Positions 10,196 through 20,299 of a DNA stretch of 30,113 bases are shown here, one piece after another. The DNA lies in assembly GCA_033557675.1 (NCBI GenBank), contig JAWQRM010000119.1:1-30113 (forward strand). The letters run 5' to 3'. How positions within the stretch are numbered: position 1 is the stretch's first letter; every line of letters starts with the position of its first letter. A program made the position numbers and the translations under genes. The notes beneath the pieces were generated by a model. That model worked only from the letters and a program-made list of their open reading frames with translations. It did no database searches and had not been told where the DNA came from. Source of the stretch: Coptodactyla brooksi. Taxonomy: Eukaryota; Arthropoda; Insecta; Coleoptera; Scarabaeidae.

Positions 10196-10700
10196 TTGCT
10201 AGATTTCTTTTTGGCCACTTTAGTTGTAAATAGTTTTACCGCAAATCTCTACAATGAGCAGTTTCCGAGATACAGCACCTTGCACGCTTATTTGGCTACC
10301 CTATACAATCAAACTAAGGGTGGTGTCGGTACAGTGGATAAACTGTGTTCTGTTTATGTACGTAACTGTGTTCGTGCCACTTTAAGGTTGGTATAAATTC
10401 TCTCGTCGTATATAAGGCCAATGGTACACATTCGAAATCTGTTCGAAGAGAATTTATTTCCAAACTTTCTTTGAACTCATAGACACTCATCCTCTGTTCC
10501 GTTGTAATGTATCTAATATTCCAAACACACTAAACACTAGAATTCCCTTGAATTCTAGAACCCTTAGAAAATCGACGAGGTATGTGTTCGATGTGCGATA
10601 GGAAACAAATCGACCGATTCGATATTACTGTAAAAAATGTTGCACGTACCTGTATTTGAAACATTCAACGATTATGTGTATAGATTGTTTTGAAACAGCA
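10196..10700 (+). pseudogene. piggyBac-type transposase, C-terminal part (broken)
   Basis: The first frame gives YNQTKGGVGTVDKLCSVY; piggyBac transposases have a similar Y-N-x-T-K-G-G-V-D-x-x-D block before the insertion-domain end, where the Asp is catalytic; here that Asp is Gly. After a frame change near 10370 the sequence reads GINSLVVYKANGTH and SVRREFISKLSL (about 10387-10470), the family's conserved C-terminal helix region. Then CDRKQIDR and, one frame on, CKKCCTYLYLKHSTIMCIDC (about 10635-10695) form the Cys-rich RING-like end of piggyBac proteins. N-terminal parts and TTAA-bounded ends were not found. It would have moved DNA at TTAA sites; it is dead. Confidence 0.8.
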
Positions 10701-10707
10701 GAACTGG

Positions 10708-10752
10708 CAGCTGATTACCTTTTTCTTTATATAAGAAAAAGGTAATCAGCTG
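10708..10752. repeat. perfect 20-bp-arm hairpin
   Basis: Arms 10708-10727 (CAGCTGATTACCTTTTTCTT) and 10733-10752 are exact reverse complements around a 5-nt TATAT loop. It lies immediately after the Cys-rich end of the piggyBac pseudogene. It may be a subterminal repeat of that element or an independent foldback. Confidence 0.95.
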
Positions 10753-11924
10753 TGTACGTTTTCCTTGGCAATAATGCATTTTAGATTATGTTTCTTGAAT
10801 GTAAAGTTAACATATTTATATTTGAGTTTTCGAATTAGTTGTGTATTTATTTCTTTATGAAAGAAATTCTTTTCACTATTTTTATTTTCTTCGTTTGAGT
10901 ATATGTTAATGACATCTTTCATACATATTTATTAGGATATATCCAGGCAGTTTTATCCTGGAGTCTATGGTGAACCTTAAGGCAATTGTACGGTTGGTAT
11001 TTTTCCGGTTCAGTAACAAGCCAGCAATAACTATGCAATATAATCGATTGCCGCTTAAGCCCTCGCCAAATAGCGCGTAAGTCAGGTCAACTCTATATCT
11101 ACCATGCACGATGCCGGCTGTAAATCTTGCCTCTAATCTTGAGCGCGAGTTATGGTAAACGCTGTAAGTGGGCTCAGGGTATTCCGTTTTTATAATGGCT
11201 CGTAAATTTTAGTGGAGTGATGTTTCAATAAGATAAAGAGTTAATCACTTTTAAAATTCCTCCTCGGGCGTTACGGTGTCAGAGAATTGTAAGAACACAA
11301 TCTGCACTTCAAAATGTTGTAGCAGTAAAATTTTAATTTCAGGCAGCACCTTTCTTTTTACTGTTTGGTATTTTTCTCACCGAAGTTACATTAGTAGTTC
11401 TGGCGTATTTTATGCATTTATTGCAGCAATTTTGATGATAATAGCATCTTGTTAAACATCATAAACAAACCAGATTACACAAATTTTTGGAATAAAATTT
11501 AGTAGTATTATATTATGTTATGTTATGTATTAATAGTACTTTTTAAGAAACGTAGAAAATGTTAATCTTTGAGCCATAACTTACACCATTGACAATTGAC
11601 ACACCATTGACCTTGACAATGCTAAGCCATCAGATGTTCCCTCCCAACTCTCTGAAAATTAAAATCATCATCAATTCAAATCCCTGCTCGGAGGTTATTT
11701 TATTCTATATTCATTAAGAAGGAAAACTTTATCCATACATGGGCGTTGTTTAATATCAATGGTAAATTTGACATATTCAGTTGATGCATTCTGTTACACT
11801 ATCCACACGTTATTATACAGTTGACTGCACTTGTAGAGTAAAATAAAAAATTACCATTTACTACAGTCTCCAAATTTTAGTACGAAGTAATAAAAAGTTT
11901 TATTGTTTCGTAATAAAGACTGGT
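10753..11924. other. unassigned DNA
   Basis: No gene recognised. A stretch at about 10930-11160 is less A+T-rich than its surroundings and carries a 67-codon minus-strand open frame (10906-11109) with no known domain. Confidence 0.5.
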
Positions 11925-11990
11925 CTTTCATCGCTCCTCATGACGCTAACTTGGTTAGCGAAACGTGCGTCGAGAACGTTCAAATTTTAC
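11925..11990 (+). ncRNA. solo PLE family A end with hammerhead-like hairpin
   Basis: Carries TCTTTCATCGCTCCT followed by CATGAC, GCTAAC-TTG-GTTAGC, GAAACGTGCGTC, the same end as in the copies at 851 and 16126. The core G of CTGATGA is C (CTCATGA), which removes an invariant hammerhead base. Neither coding sequence nor a second arm is found nearby, so this is a solo fragment. Confidence 0.7.
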
Positions 11991-14412
11991 TAGATAACTT
12001 TACTAGATAATAACAATTTTACTAGAACATTACAACATTTAACATTACAACAAAATTACATTTTGACTGCACCCAACAGTTTTTTTTTTCATTTGAGTTT
12101 AAAGGATGAATTTCGGAGATTTAAAAAAAACAAAAAGTTATACTAAAAAAACCATAAAGCTTTAGTCCAGGTTATTACGCCTGAAATAAGTAGCTAATGG
12201 ATCCCTCAACCCGCCAGTTTCGGTTTGACAACCCTCTACCAAACACCCTGTATATATATAGATGGATATATGATGTGTAAAGGATCTTAATACCTTTCCC
12301 TTGACATCTTTTTGACATAAGTGGTCCAGAGAAATATATTTACAGCTAATGTGCATCCGATGAGAGTTTTTCCAGTACAAGTAAATTTTGTGGGCGATCT
12401 TAACAGTGATGGAAAGTCAAAATGAGAAGAGAAAGTTCAAAGGAAATTTTCAATTGGATACGCAAGAAAGTATTGCATCACGATTTGATTTCAGTGTAAA
12501 TTCTAGGCACAATTTACGCTTAGGCCGTGAAGAGAAAAATATTTCTCACTTCACACTCTTCCAAATGTCGCAAGTAAATTTTCGTTATTCGTACCACGAG
12601 CGTAATCCTACAAATAACGTTGCAGATTTGCAGATGGTTTGGAGAACGCTTGTGCTGATAATCAGTTTTCCCAGCTTTGTAGTTTGTGGGGATAAGACAA
12701 TGTTTATACGGAATGAATGGTTTAATTCTCGTAACAGTTACCACTGAGCAACCAATGGTAACTGTTACCAATTATCGTGTTATTAGAAGCCAACATTGAT
12801 CATAGATTTTGGACTAGTATTTTGATTATCAATTGATCAATTGTAAAGTAGCTATTTCATTTGACCATATAAACTAGTATATCAGTTGAGTAGTGGTATT
12901 AACTTAAAATTTTTGCAACATATTGTACAACTCACAAGGGCAGAGTATGTGCCCTTACACATAAGACAGCTCATATGATTTTTGCATGGCAGAGCATAAG
13001 TGCGCAATCATCTGAATGAAAACTTTCCAGAGATGTAGACTGGAAGGAGTGCGCCTGTTATGTATTCAAATCACTTCTCGACACTGACTCAGTACAAAAT
13101 GAAAGTTAATTACGGCAACGATTTTTTTTATCATGCAGATGCAGTAGGCGCTGATCCGCAGTGATTGAAAGCAGTGAATTATTGAAGATAATTTCATAAA
13201 TAGCAATCAACACTACAGTACTTTTACTTGTTTTAACCTAACAAATTCTGATGTAAAGTATATGACCACACGTCTGGTGGTTATAGAAGTATCAACCGTG
13301 GATATAGAAAATTAGCAATCAATATCTCAATACGAATGAGTATTAATATCTCAAAAATAAATAAACTGTTACTGTGTTCCATTTCTAAACACCGTAATTA
13401 ACGTAAACTTAATCTGGCAGTAGTTCAATAATTCTTCATTATAATTGTGTGTATCGCGTATGTAGAACGGATGTGCAACATGAAGAGAAGCCCTTTGGCT
13501 CATGGACAGGGTTTCCCTTTCATCATCGCAGCGTACATCAGCGCGTTTATTTGTACTTCACTAAGGTCTGTCCATGCAAACGTCCTAAATAAATAAAGAG
13601 TGTGTCCGCCCCTATTTCGAATAGTGGAACAGGGCGGAGAGACTGACGATCCCGTACTGGTACATATCATTTTCCCATCAGGGTAATAAGTGACCGCTGC
13701 ACTGTACAAACGTCAACCACCCACTAACCTACCGTCATTATGTGAAAGAGGGAATCTCAAATGAAAACCGATACTCAAACAACGAAGTTTTTAACCGCAG
13801 GTTCATGTACAATGAAGCTAAGGTTTCCTTAGCCTAATTAGTTTTCTAGGGGAAAGTTACATCAAAGTGTAGCATTTCAATTACCAAAAAAAACAAAATC
13901 AAGCGATACCCTGCAAACTTGCCTTATATGATATAATAATCTAAGATTAATGACACGTAAACGTGACTGCAACGTGCTTTATTACAGCAGTACTTTACTG
14001 AAACTATTAATTACATCAGATATGTTACAATGTTTCGATAATATGTAAGCGAACAAAAATCATTGGTGCTGAAATTTATAGTTTCAATTAATCCTGCACC
14101 GTCCATTGCGAAACAATTCATTGGGTTCTAAGTATCTAAATACGGATAGGTTTAATTACATAACGTAATTATGGTTTCACATTTTTCATATTTCCTATGA
14201 GAATTGTTATGCAATTTCAATCAGTCTCAAGCTGCGAAACGTGAAGTTACAATAATTGTGCGAATTCACTACACAAACATAACTTATATAACATTTTTAA
14301 CACCGATATTTGCTAATATAGTTATAGCCATAAATTAAGCCATAACTCTTTAGAAATCAGGCAGTGCTTTTGACTGTAAGAAAATTTTACCGAACCAAAA
14401 TCACGGTACATA
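11991..14412. other. unassigned DNA with weak open frames
   Basis: No recognised gene. Open frames without family resemblance are 12388-12747 (plus, 119 codons) and 13500-13709 (minus, 69 codons, in a less A+T-rich stretch). A terminus-like sequence, CAGGGTGTTTGGTAGAGG on the minus strand, lies near 12234-12251 next to a short TA run, with no matching second end found. Confidence 0.5.
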
Positions 14413-14896
14413 TGGTACTGGCCATAAATATATTATTTTTGTTTTCCATAATAACTTTTTTCAATCTTATCGAATCGCTCTGAATTTTTTCAGGTATGTG
14501 AGATGTCCAGATTATATTGACAACCTGTTAACACTGGAGGATGCACGAAATTGAAAATTATGAAAATAGTCCATAAGTCAATAAATAATCAATTTTAACT
14601 TTTTTCGTAACCTTCTTTGATGCGGTTTTCCATTCTTTTCGGTGGTTAGGTTTTGGTGGTTTTGAGCTTAGTGGTTAGGTGCTAACAAATTAATAAAACT
14701 GTATTTTCTCAGAAATATCTCTTTTTTCTAATCAGCATTTAATTACACTACAAGATCAAATCCGATAATCACATGTGACGGGTATGCGATGTTTAATAGA
14801 TCCCCAAAATTTCAGCTGATTTGGTTAACTTTAGAGAAAGTTATGACAAAATGTCGAAAAAACTACCAAAAAACAATATCTTTATGCCCAAAATCT
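14413..14896. mobile_element. MITE, diverged copy 2 of the 493-bp family
   Basis: It begins TGGTACTGGCCATAAATAT after TA and ends TTTATGCCCAAAATCT before TA, matching the ends of 5595-6087 with changes. Internal blocks (TCTTATCGAATCG, CAACCTGTTA, TTTAATTACAC, TTCAGCTGATTTGGTTAA) occur in the same order. It also has a short local repeat of GGTGGTTTTG/GGTTAGG near 14640-14680 that is absent from copy 1. Confidence 0.8.
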
Positions 14897-15302
14897 ATAC
14901 CTATAGATTACATATAGGATAAGTGAAAAAAGGAATATTAAAGAAGAAGAAATATGCTTGAAAAAATTTGAGCTAGAGTAGCTTTTATAAAAATGAAACT
15001 CCTTTTCAACCAAAATATCAATGCCCTTCGAGAGAGCAGTGATATTTATTTCATATTTAAAGTACGATTTATTGACAGGATAACTTACTGTAGAAAATTC
15101 ACAACCCAATGTATTAGTATTAACTGTTCCAAATAGATTTCGTATCCACTTGCAATGTTCCCTTGCATTTCTTTTGTTCCTTGTCATTTTTTTGTTATGG
15201 ATGAAATGGTAACAAATAAAACTTTAAATAAATAAATAAAGCTTTAAATATAAATATTTTAAACAATAAAACTCAAAAATTAGAAAAAGAAGCACAAAAA
15301 CT
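14897..15302. other. unassigned DNA
   Basis: A 101-codon minus-strand open frame (14882-15187) runs into the end of the MITE, so its last codons are element-derived. The rest resembles no family I know. AAATAAATAAATAAA-type simple sequence lies near 15222-15240. Confidence 0.45.
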
Positions 15303-15336
15303 AAGTCACCACCATGCCAAAATTTGGAGAAAGGAT

Positions 15337-15381
15337 GCTCGACGCACGTTTCGCTAACCTAGTTAGCATCATGAGGAACGA
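15337..15381 (-). ncRNA. hammerhead-like hairpin, PLE A4 left end
   Basis: On the minus strand: GTTCCTCATGAT, stem II GCTAAC-TAG-GTTAGC, GAAACGTGCGTCGAGC. Stem III (ACG/CGT) and a 4-bp stem I can form. The box is CTCATGA, the same G to C change as in the solo copy at 11925-11990, which suggests a shared subfamily rather than two random hits. Confidence 0.5.
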
Positions 15382-15507
15382 TGAAAGACTAATTACCAGT
15401 TGACAGGTGCTATGTATACTAAAAAGGCGGCGTTTAATTGACTATTAATTGTTTTTTCGTAACCAATAGGCGACCAATTAAGCGTTTCCTTACCTTATTT
15501 CCACTAG

Positions 15508-15605
15508 AGCCATGTGCCCTTTGAACCTTGTTTTGACTGACCTTCTAATTTGCCCAACATACTTTTTATCACAATTAGTACACATAACTTGATATATTCC
15601 ACTTT
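15508..15605 (-). pseudogene. PLE GIY-YIG endonuclease core
   Basis: The minus strand reads GIYQVMCTNCDKKYVGQ followed by IRRSVKTRFKGHM, an uninterrupted GIY-YIG core: GIY at the start, the CxxC pair typical of Penelope-like endonucleases, YVG as the second motif, and the Arg of the R-x-x-x-R block. The usual terminal E-H is G-H here, so the Glu that would be conserved is changed. Upstream linker sequence extends towards 15720. It matches the core at 6960-7130. Confidence 0.8.
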
Positions 15606-15804
15606 TTCCAACATATCTATTTTGTCTTTAGGGTTACCCAACAATGTTTTTAATGTATTTTTGGAGTGAAAAACTAATTTCATATCTACGTTATTGAAAA
15701 TCTTAGGAAACCCCTTATTGAACTGAGAGAAAGGCAGCGAAATTAATTTTTCAGTTAGTTATTCTTGTTGGAAAAACGCGGTGTCATACAAGCTTTTCTT
15801 ATAT

Positions 15805-15990
15805 CCAACAATAAGTTGTTGGAGCATTTGAAAGCATAGAAATTGTTAAATGTAAGAATAGATTTAATAAAGACAGAGGGCCAATACCGATTAGCCCTTT
15901 GCATAGTTTGATAGACTAGATTTAATAGATTTAGAGGAAACGCTGAACGGGTTGGCAGTTATAAAAGGTAGGGCCAGGGGTTCTGTATCC
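15805..15990 (+). pseudogene. PLE C-terminal tail (frameshifted)
   Basis: The DNA is a near copy of 478-665, including CAACAATAAGTTGTTGG, GAAATTGTTAAATGTA and CAGAGGGCCAATACCGAT. A base lost near 15824 and a small deletion in TATAGTTTGATAGACTAG break the frame. It encodes the remnant of the tail after the endonuclease. Confidence 0.75.
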
Positions 15991-16125
15991 TTAGGCTAGA
16001 TAACACGGGGACGGGAAACGCTTAATTGGTCTCCTATTGATTATGAAAAACCAATTAAGAATCAATTAATCGTCACCTTTTTAGGATCTATAGCGTCTTA
16101 TGTCAGCTAGTAGTTAGTCTTTCAT

Positions 16126-16169
16126 CGCTCCTGATGATGCTAACTTGGTTAGCGAAACGTGTGTCGAGC
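16126..16169 (+). ncRNA. hammerhead-ribozyme-like hairpin, PLE A4 right end
   Basis: CTGATGA at 16131-16137, an extra T, stem II GCTAAC-TTG-GTTAGC, GAAA, then ACG-TG-TGT (one G-U wobble) and C. Stem I pairs GCTC with GAGC perfectly. It differs from the copy at 851-894 mainly by the stem III wobble and the better stem I, and is among the best preserved of the set. Confidence 0.6.
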
Positions 16170-16374
16170 ATCCTCTCTTCAAATTTTGGCGTAGTGGTGA
16201 CTTCGTGTTTACTTCGTTACAAAGCCAAAGTTTCCAAATCCTCAACTTTAGTATGGAAGGCAGCTAAATAGTCGAAACGACTTGTCACAGCTTGTGAGAA
16301 CACCGAATGGGAGAAGGGCTAGAGAAAAAAACTTTTCTCTATTCTTTGTATGAAGAAGCTTTTATTTTTCCCAG

Positions 16375-16566
16375 TTTTATACAAGTTTATTATGAATAAT
16401 TATATTTGAAATAATTATTAAAACAAAAAAACTTTGAAATAATAATTATTTAAACAAAACTTTCTTGCTTGTATGAAAAAATTTTATTTTTCCCAAAAAA
16501 AAAATTTCATACAAGCAAAAAAGTTTTGTTTAAATATAATATTCATAATAAACTTGTATATAAAAA
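16375..16566. repeat. A+T-rich foldback (long inverted repeat)
   Basis: The left part (16375-16486) and right part (16499-16566) are inverted copies: ACAAGTTTATTATGAATA matches the complement of 16537-16557, and AAACAAAACTTTCTTGCTTG matches the complement of about 16513-16533. The left arm holds about 40 extra A+T-rich bases absent from the right. Centre is near 16492. It is a foldback element or a palindromic rearrangement. Confidence 0.8.
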
Positions 16567-17707
16567 TGGACAAAACCAATATAATTCCAAATAGTCCAAT
16601 CTTCAGTCACATTAGCATCATCAGTAATGCAACATTTCAAAAAAGATTTTTCTATAATTTCCTCAAATTATCTTAGATATCTTTTCAAGGCTGCAAACCC
16701 ACTGGGCAACCCATTGGACATATCAACCAAGTGGCTGAAGTTGAGCTGTAACCTTCAACCTGCTGATATGAAAGTAAAAGGTTTCTTATTTTAAGTTTAA
16801 TACCATCAGTTAAATGATTTCGGAGTGCATCCATTAGTTGCATAATTCGTTTTTGAAAGAGCACCAGGTCTCATATCCCAAACATTTCCTAACCAATCTT
16901 TCCTCGGTTCTATTGTCGGTTCTATTCTTTTATGCTCAAACACACTTAGACATTTTTTTCTTGGGTACAGTTTTCTGTTTAAAATAATAAAATGTGACAA
17001 TTTGTTTTCATCGGTGGTTAAAATTCATCCAGTAGTTAGAATGTTTATCTGTTTTCTCCGTTTTTGTTTACTGTATAATTTCTTAGCGTATCAAGAAAGA
17101 TTGCTACTTAATCAGTGCTTCCGATGTTTAACGGCTAGGCAATATCTAATACCACGTATGTGTACTACTAGGCGTATGCGTAGAACACAAAGTAAAGACT
17201 CGACCGTTGGGGTGTGAGTTTAAGCCGCACGCTAATTGTAAGCACATAATATAAATTATTCGGATTCTCTCGCAGTTGGAAAGTATTAGATTACTTTTAA
17301 ATCTCGTGAAGAAATTGAACTCAAGTTTATATTTCGACGACACCTCAGCCGTCCTTGCAAGCCGTTACTGGCAAATTGCTTTTCTCTGGAAGCTTTTGTT
17401 TGCAGGTTGCGTATTCCTACACTTAACGCTACACCTTTCGGTAAATTTCGATAGATAACATAGAGATCTATAGTAATAAACAACGAACCATTGAAAAATT
17501 CTAACCAATCTATATACTCGTAAGTAAATTTAGAAGTTAGTAATCTTAATAACAGATAATTTAACAGATAATTTTTCGCTGAATATAATAAGCAGTCCAT
17601 ACAAATAATTCGTGCATTTTTATCTGATTTAATCCTTTATAATGGAGTACGTTACACGCACTTCATTCACTAATTCATTTAATTAAATATTGATAATTCA
17701 TGTAACC
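16567..17707. other. unassigned DNA
   Basis: No gene is recognised. A minus-strand open frame (16806-17000, 64 codons) contains a rather protein-like stretch, WLGNVWDMRPGALSK, but I cannot place it in a family. Overlapping frames at 17002-17600 look like chance. Confidence 0.45.
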
Positions 17708-17785
17708 TATTAGGGTGTTCGGAATGTAATTTCGTTTTTATTTTTGTGAAAATGAAAGGCACTTTTCTTAGAGAGTATACATATT

Positions 17786-18025
17786 TTATGTAATTGCATA
17801 TTCACCATTTTGGCCTAACATCCTTTGCCATCTTTCTGGCAGTAGCATGATTCCACGTTCATAAAACTTGATGGCAAAAAACTGATCCTTGATGGCAAAA
17901 AACTGATCGTTGATGGCAAAAAACTGATCCAAACAGATCCTTGACGGCGTCGTTAAGTCATTCTTGACGACTTCATTTGAAGTAAAAGTTTTGCCGTTCA
18001 AAAAAATTTGTAGAGACCGAAACAA
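17786..18025 (-). pseudogene. mariner transposase C-terminal fragment with 7-residue triplication
   Basis: The minus strand reads LQIFLNGKTFTSNEVVKNDL, then three copies of DQFFAI(K/N), then FYERGIMLLPERWQ, the standard C-terminal end of DD34D mariner transposases (in relatives, DQFFA appears once before the FY-x-R-G-I block). No stop occurs through this fragment. Catalytic residues lie upstream and are not present. A related fragment is on the plus strand at about 28330-28580. Confidence 0.85.
17868..17930. repeat. 3 x 21-bp tandem repeat
   Basis: Units 17868-17888, 17889-17909 and 17910-17930 differ by a single base. The period is a multiple of three, so on the minus strand they encode an in-frame DQFFAI(K/N) triplication in the mariner fragment. 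Confidence 0.97.
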
Positions 18026-18356
18026 GTAATAATCGGAAGATGCCAGATCTGGAGAATATGATAGATATACTAGTATATTCTACCCAAGCTGTAAACCTTT
18101 TGCCGAGTTACCAAACTGGTATTTGGTGTCGCATTTGTAATAAAAACAAAATGTGTCAAAAATGCTGTTTTTGATTCTCCATGTTTCATAAGACACAAAA
18201 AGAAAGCAATTGCACACAACCGAATAAAATATTTTGTACAATGTCAGCTATCAGAATGTATGATGCATATACGGTTTAGAATGAACTTGGCTGGTTAAAA
18301 TACAGCTAAAGCCTTTGATGCGAAAAAAACGAAATTACTTTCCAAACAATCCAGTA

Positions 18357-19921
18357 TTTGTCAGAACATCGGTACTTGAACTTTTTATGGCAATTCCGAG
18401 AGCTTTATAGTGCTTACTGTAATAGTAATTGTAAAAGACAGAGAAGCTAAAAAAATCACGTAAATTATTTTAATGACGATATGGTTATCATTTGTGAAAA
18501 CATTTCTATGGGCCCAAATTTTCAGTACTTTTCAGTAGTAATATTTGCAATTTAACTTCTATAAATGATTTAGACGAGATCAAAAGCTCAAAACGCCACA
18601 CTGATTTATAATTTTGTACCACTAATATCACTGCGGTAGACTAATCGCTGTTAATGCTAGAAATAATTTAAGCATTTTTATAAAGCACAGTCCTTACTTT
18701 AAACTGGCAATTAAAACGACAAGGCTCATAATGGTCTTTAATCCGTCTGCTAATAAACGTCTCTTAAGTGACTCTTCCTTAAGGCCACATGTGAAAAGTG
18801 GCAAGTGTGGGGCGCCTCCGAGACCCAGGACATTACTTTGTGTCGAGGTGGGTGTGCGGTTGTGCATCCTATAAGGTCATCATTTAAATTCTCTCGGCTA
18901 TCGTTCCAGATAACCCCCTTAAGTAGGCGGCGAGAGCCGCTTGAAACAGATAAGATACGCCCTTAAACCCTTAATTTACGCGACTGTCGTTGCCTTAACG
19001 TACTCTGATTTTTATGAGAGCGGAGGTGGTAATACCTACCCGCTCGCTCTCTGGAGCAAGAAAAAATACAGTATTGGAATTATGATGCGGACACGTCATC
19101 CTACTGTCAGCGAGTGGGATATTAAGATGATTTAAATGGGAGGCTTATCCTATTGAGAAATCCTTGTTTATTGGTTTGCTAGTGCATAGTTTTTTGTTTG
19201 TAAAGCTGTATCACATAGTGATGATACATTAGATACATGTCTGATAATGTTATCTAAGTTCTTATGTCGTTCTTATGTAAGTAAAGTACTTCCTGCTTCG
19301 TGATATAATCTTTCTATTTTTGTTATCTACAATGATAACAAACTGGGCATACGCCAGATTGGCTTAATTAGGCTTGATTAGGCTTGATTTGGCTTTGATT
19401 CGTGTAGTAGAAGGGTCTGGAACGTTTTTTTTTTCATGACTAAGTTTAGCCTCCGGGAAACAAACAAGCGAATGCGTAATCACAGAATATTCAAGTAAGG
19501 CAATGCAAACTGTGGTTCATACAGGAGAATTAGGAGTTCCTGCAGCAACATTCCTATGGTATAAGTTTTTGTATATTTGTAAAAACGTGCTTGAAAGCAA
19601 AAATCTCATATTACTTTCAATATTTTTAGATAGTATCTCCATCCTACAATTTTTATGTATGTTTTCGCAATAAATAGCTTTCTGATGTACAATATGCTCT
19701 TTCTATTTATTTTGGTACATTAGAAGGAAAAATATCATACAGTTTTACAAATATTTAGCCCTTATTAATAAATAGAGTAAAAAGAGAAGCAAGTGAGCAA
19801 AACTGGTATTTACTGATGATGCACAATGTTACTGGAATATGTTAGCAATGGTCAGATAATCAAAACCACTAAAACACCAAGGAATTTACAAATTGATGTA
19901 GACTTTCACGGTCGGTGTTAT
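18357..19921. other. unassigned DNA with one less A+T-rich block
   Basis: The block at about 18780-19140 has more G+C and CpG than its surroundings and contains an imperfect hairpin at 19016-19051 (GAGAGCG pairing with CGCTCTC). A 64-codon plus-strand open frame (18941-19135) has no family resemblance. The block could be a conserved noncoding element or an unrecognised exon. The rest is plain A+T-rich DNA. Confidence 0.45.
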
Positions 19922-19974
19922 TATAAATAAAATTATTTTTAAGGTTTGTTGGCTGTGGTCTAAAGGAAATAGTT

Positions 19975-20022
19975 CCATACGTTTCGTTTGCGACTGTGGC
20001 AGACATCTTCAGCGTTTCTCTG
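19975..20022 (-). ncRNA. hammerhead-like hairpin, PLE B left arm
   Basis: On the minus strand: CTGAAGAT, GTCTGC-loop-GCAAAC, GAAACG. The layout is that of the family A hairpins, with the same extra T after CTGANGA, but stem III (ACG/CGU) is not evident. It may be a degenerate hammerhead. Confidence 0.4.
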
Positions 20023-20299
20023 TTTGCTCTGTTTTATTTGTAACTGATGGTTTGCTTTGACGTACATCTCTATTTATAGAAATTGACGTGTCAAGGTCTA
20101 TTATGGGTTTATCTGATTTGCCATGGCTTCTGATTGATTGAGAAGATTAATTTTGTTTCTTTTTATCAAGTTGGTACGGTTTCTTCGTTGTTTTCTTTAG
20201 AACTGGGAACCGAACTCCTTTACTTTTACTTAAGACTTCTTCTTTAAGAAGTAGTAAAAGTTAAAGAAGTTAAAATGATTTACATGTTTATGAATTTCA

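Larger units (their letters stand above)
15303..16227. mobile_element. Penelope-like element remnant A4, rearranged
   Basis: The left end (15303-15510) carries the family A terminus in minus orientation, with a hairpin at 15337-15381. The right end (about 15975-16227) carries the same terminus in plus orientation. Both contain the ACCAATTAAG / CTTAATTGGT block seen in the element at 91-937. Inside, a GIY-YIG core lies on the minus strand (about 15605-15508) while the C-terminal tail lies on the plus strand (about 15805-15990). The two parts of one protein thus point in opposite directions, which means an inversion or two fused copies. Confidence 0.75.
17710..18354 (-). mobile_element. internally deleted mariner (family M2), copy 1
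   Basis: The left end TTAGGGTGTTCGGAATGTAA and the reverse complement of the right end, CTGGATTGTTTGGAAAGTAA, form TIRs that continue into ATTTCGTTTTT. TA flanks both ends (17708-17709 and 18355-18356). At 645 bp it is half the usual mariner length. Only the 3' part of the transposase remains; the part encoding the helix-turn-helix and the first catalytic Asp is lost. Confidence 0.85.

Noticed and set aside
12234..12255. MITE end on the minus strand (CAGGGTGTTTGG)
   Set aside because: Only one end is visible; without a partner or target duplication it cannot be called an element.
16473..16676. 67-codon open frame
   Set aside because: It starts in the A+T-rich foldback; its lysine- and phenylalanine-rich translation reflects base composition.
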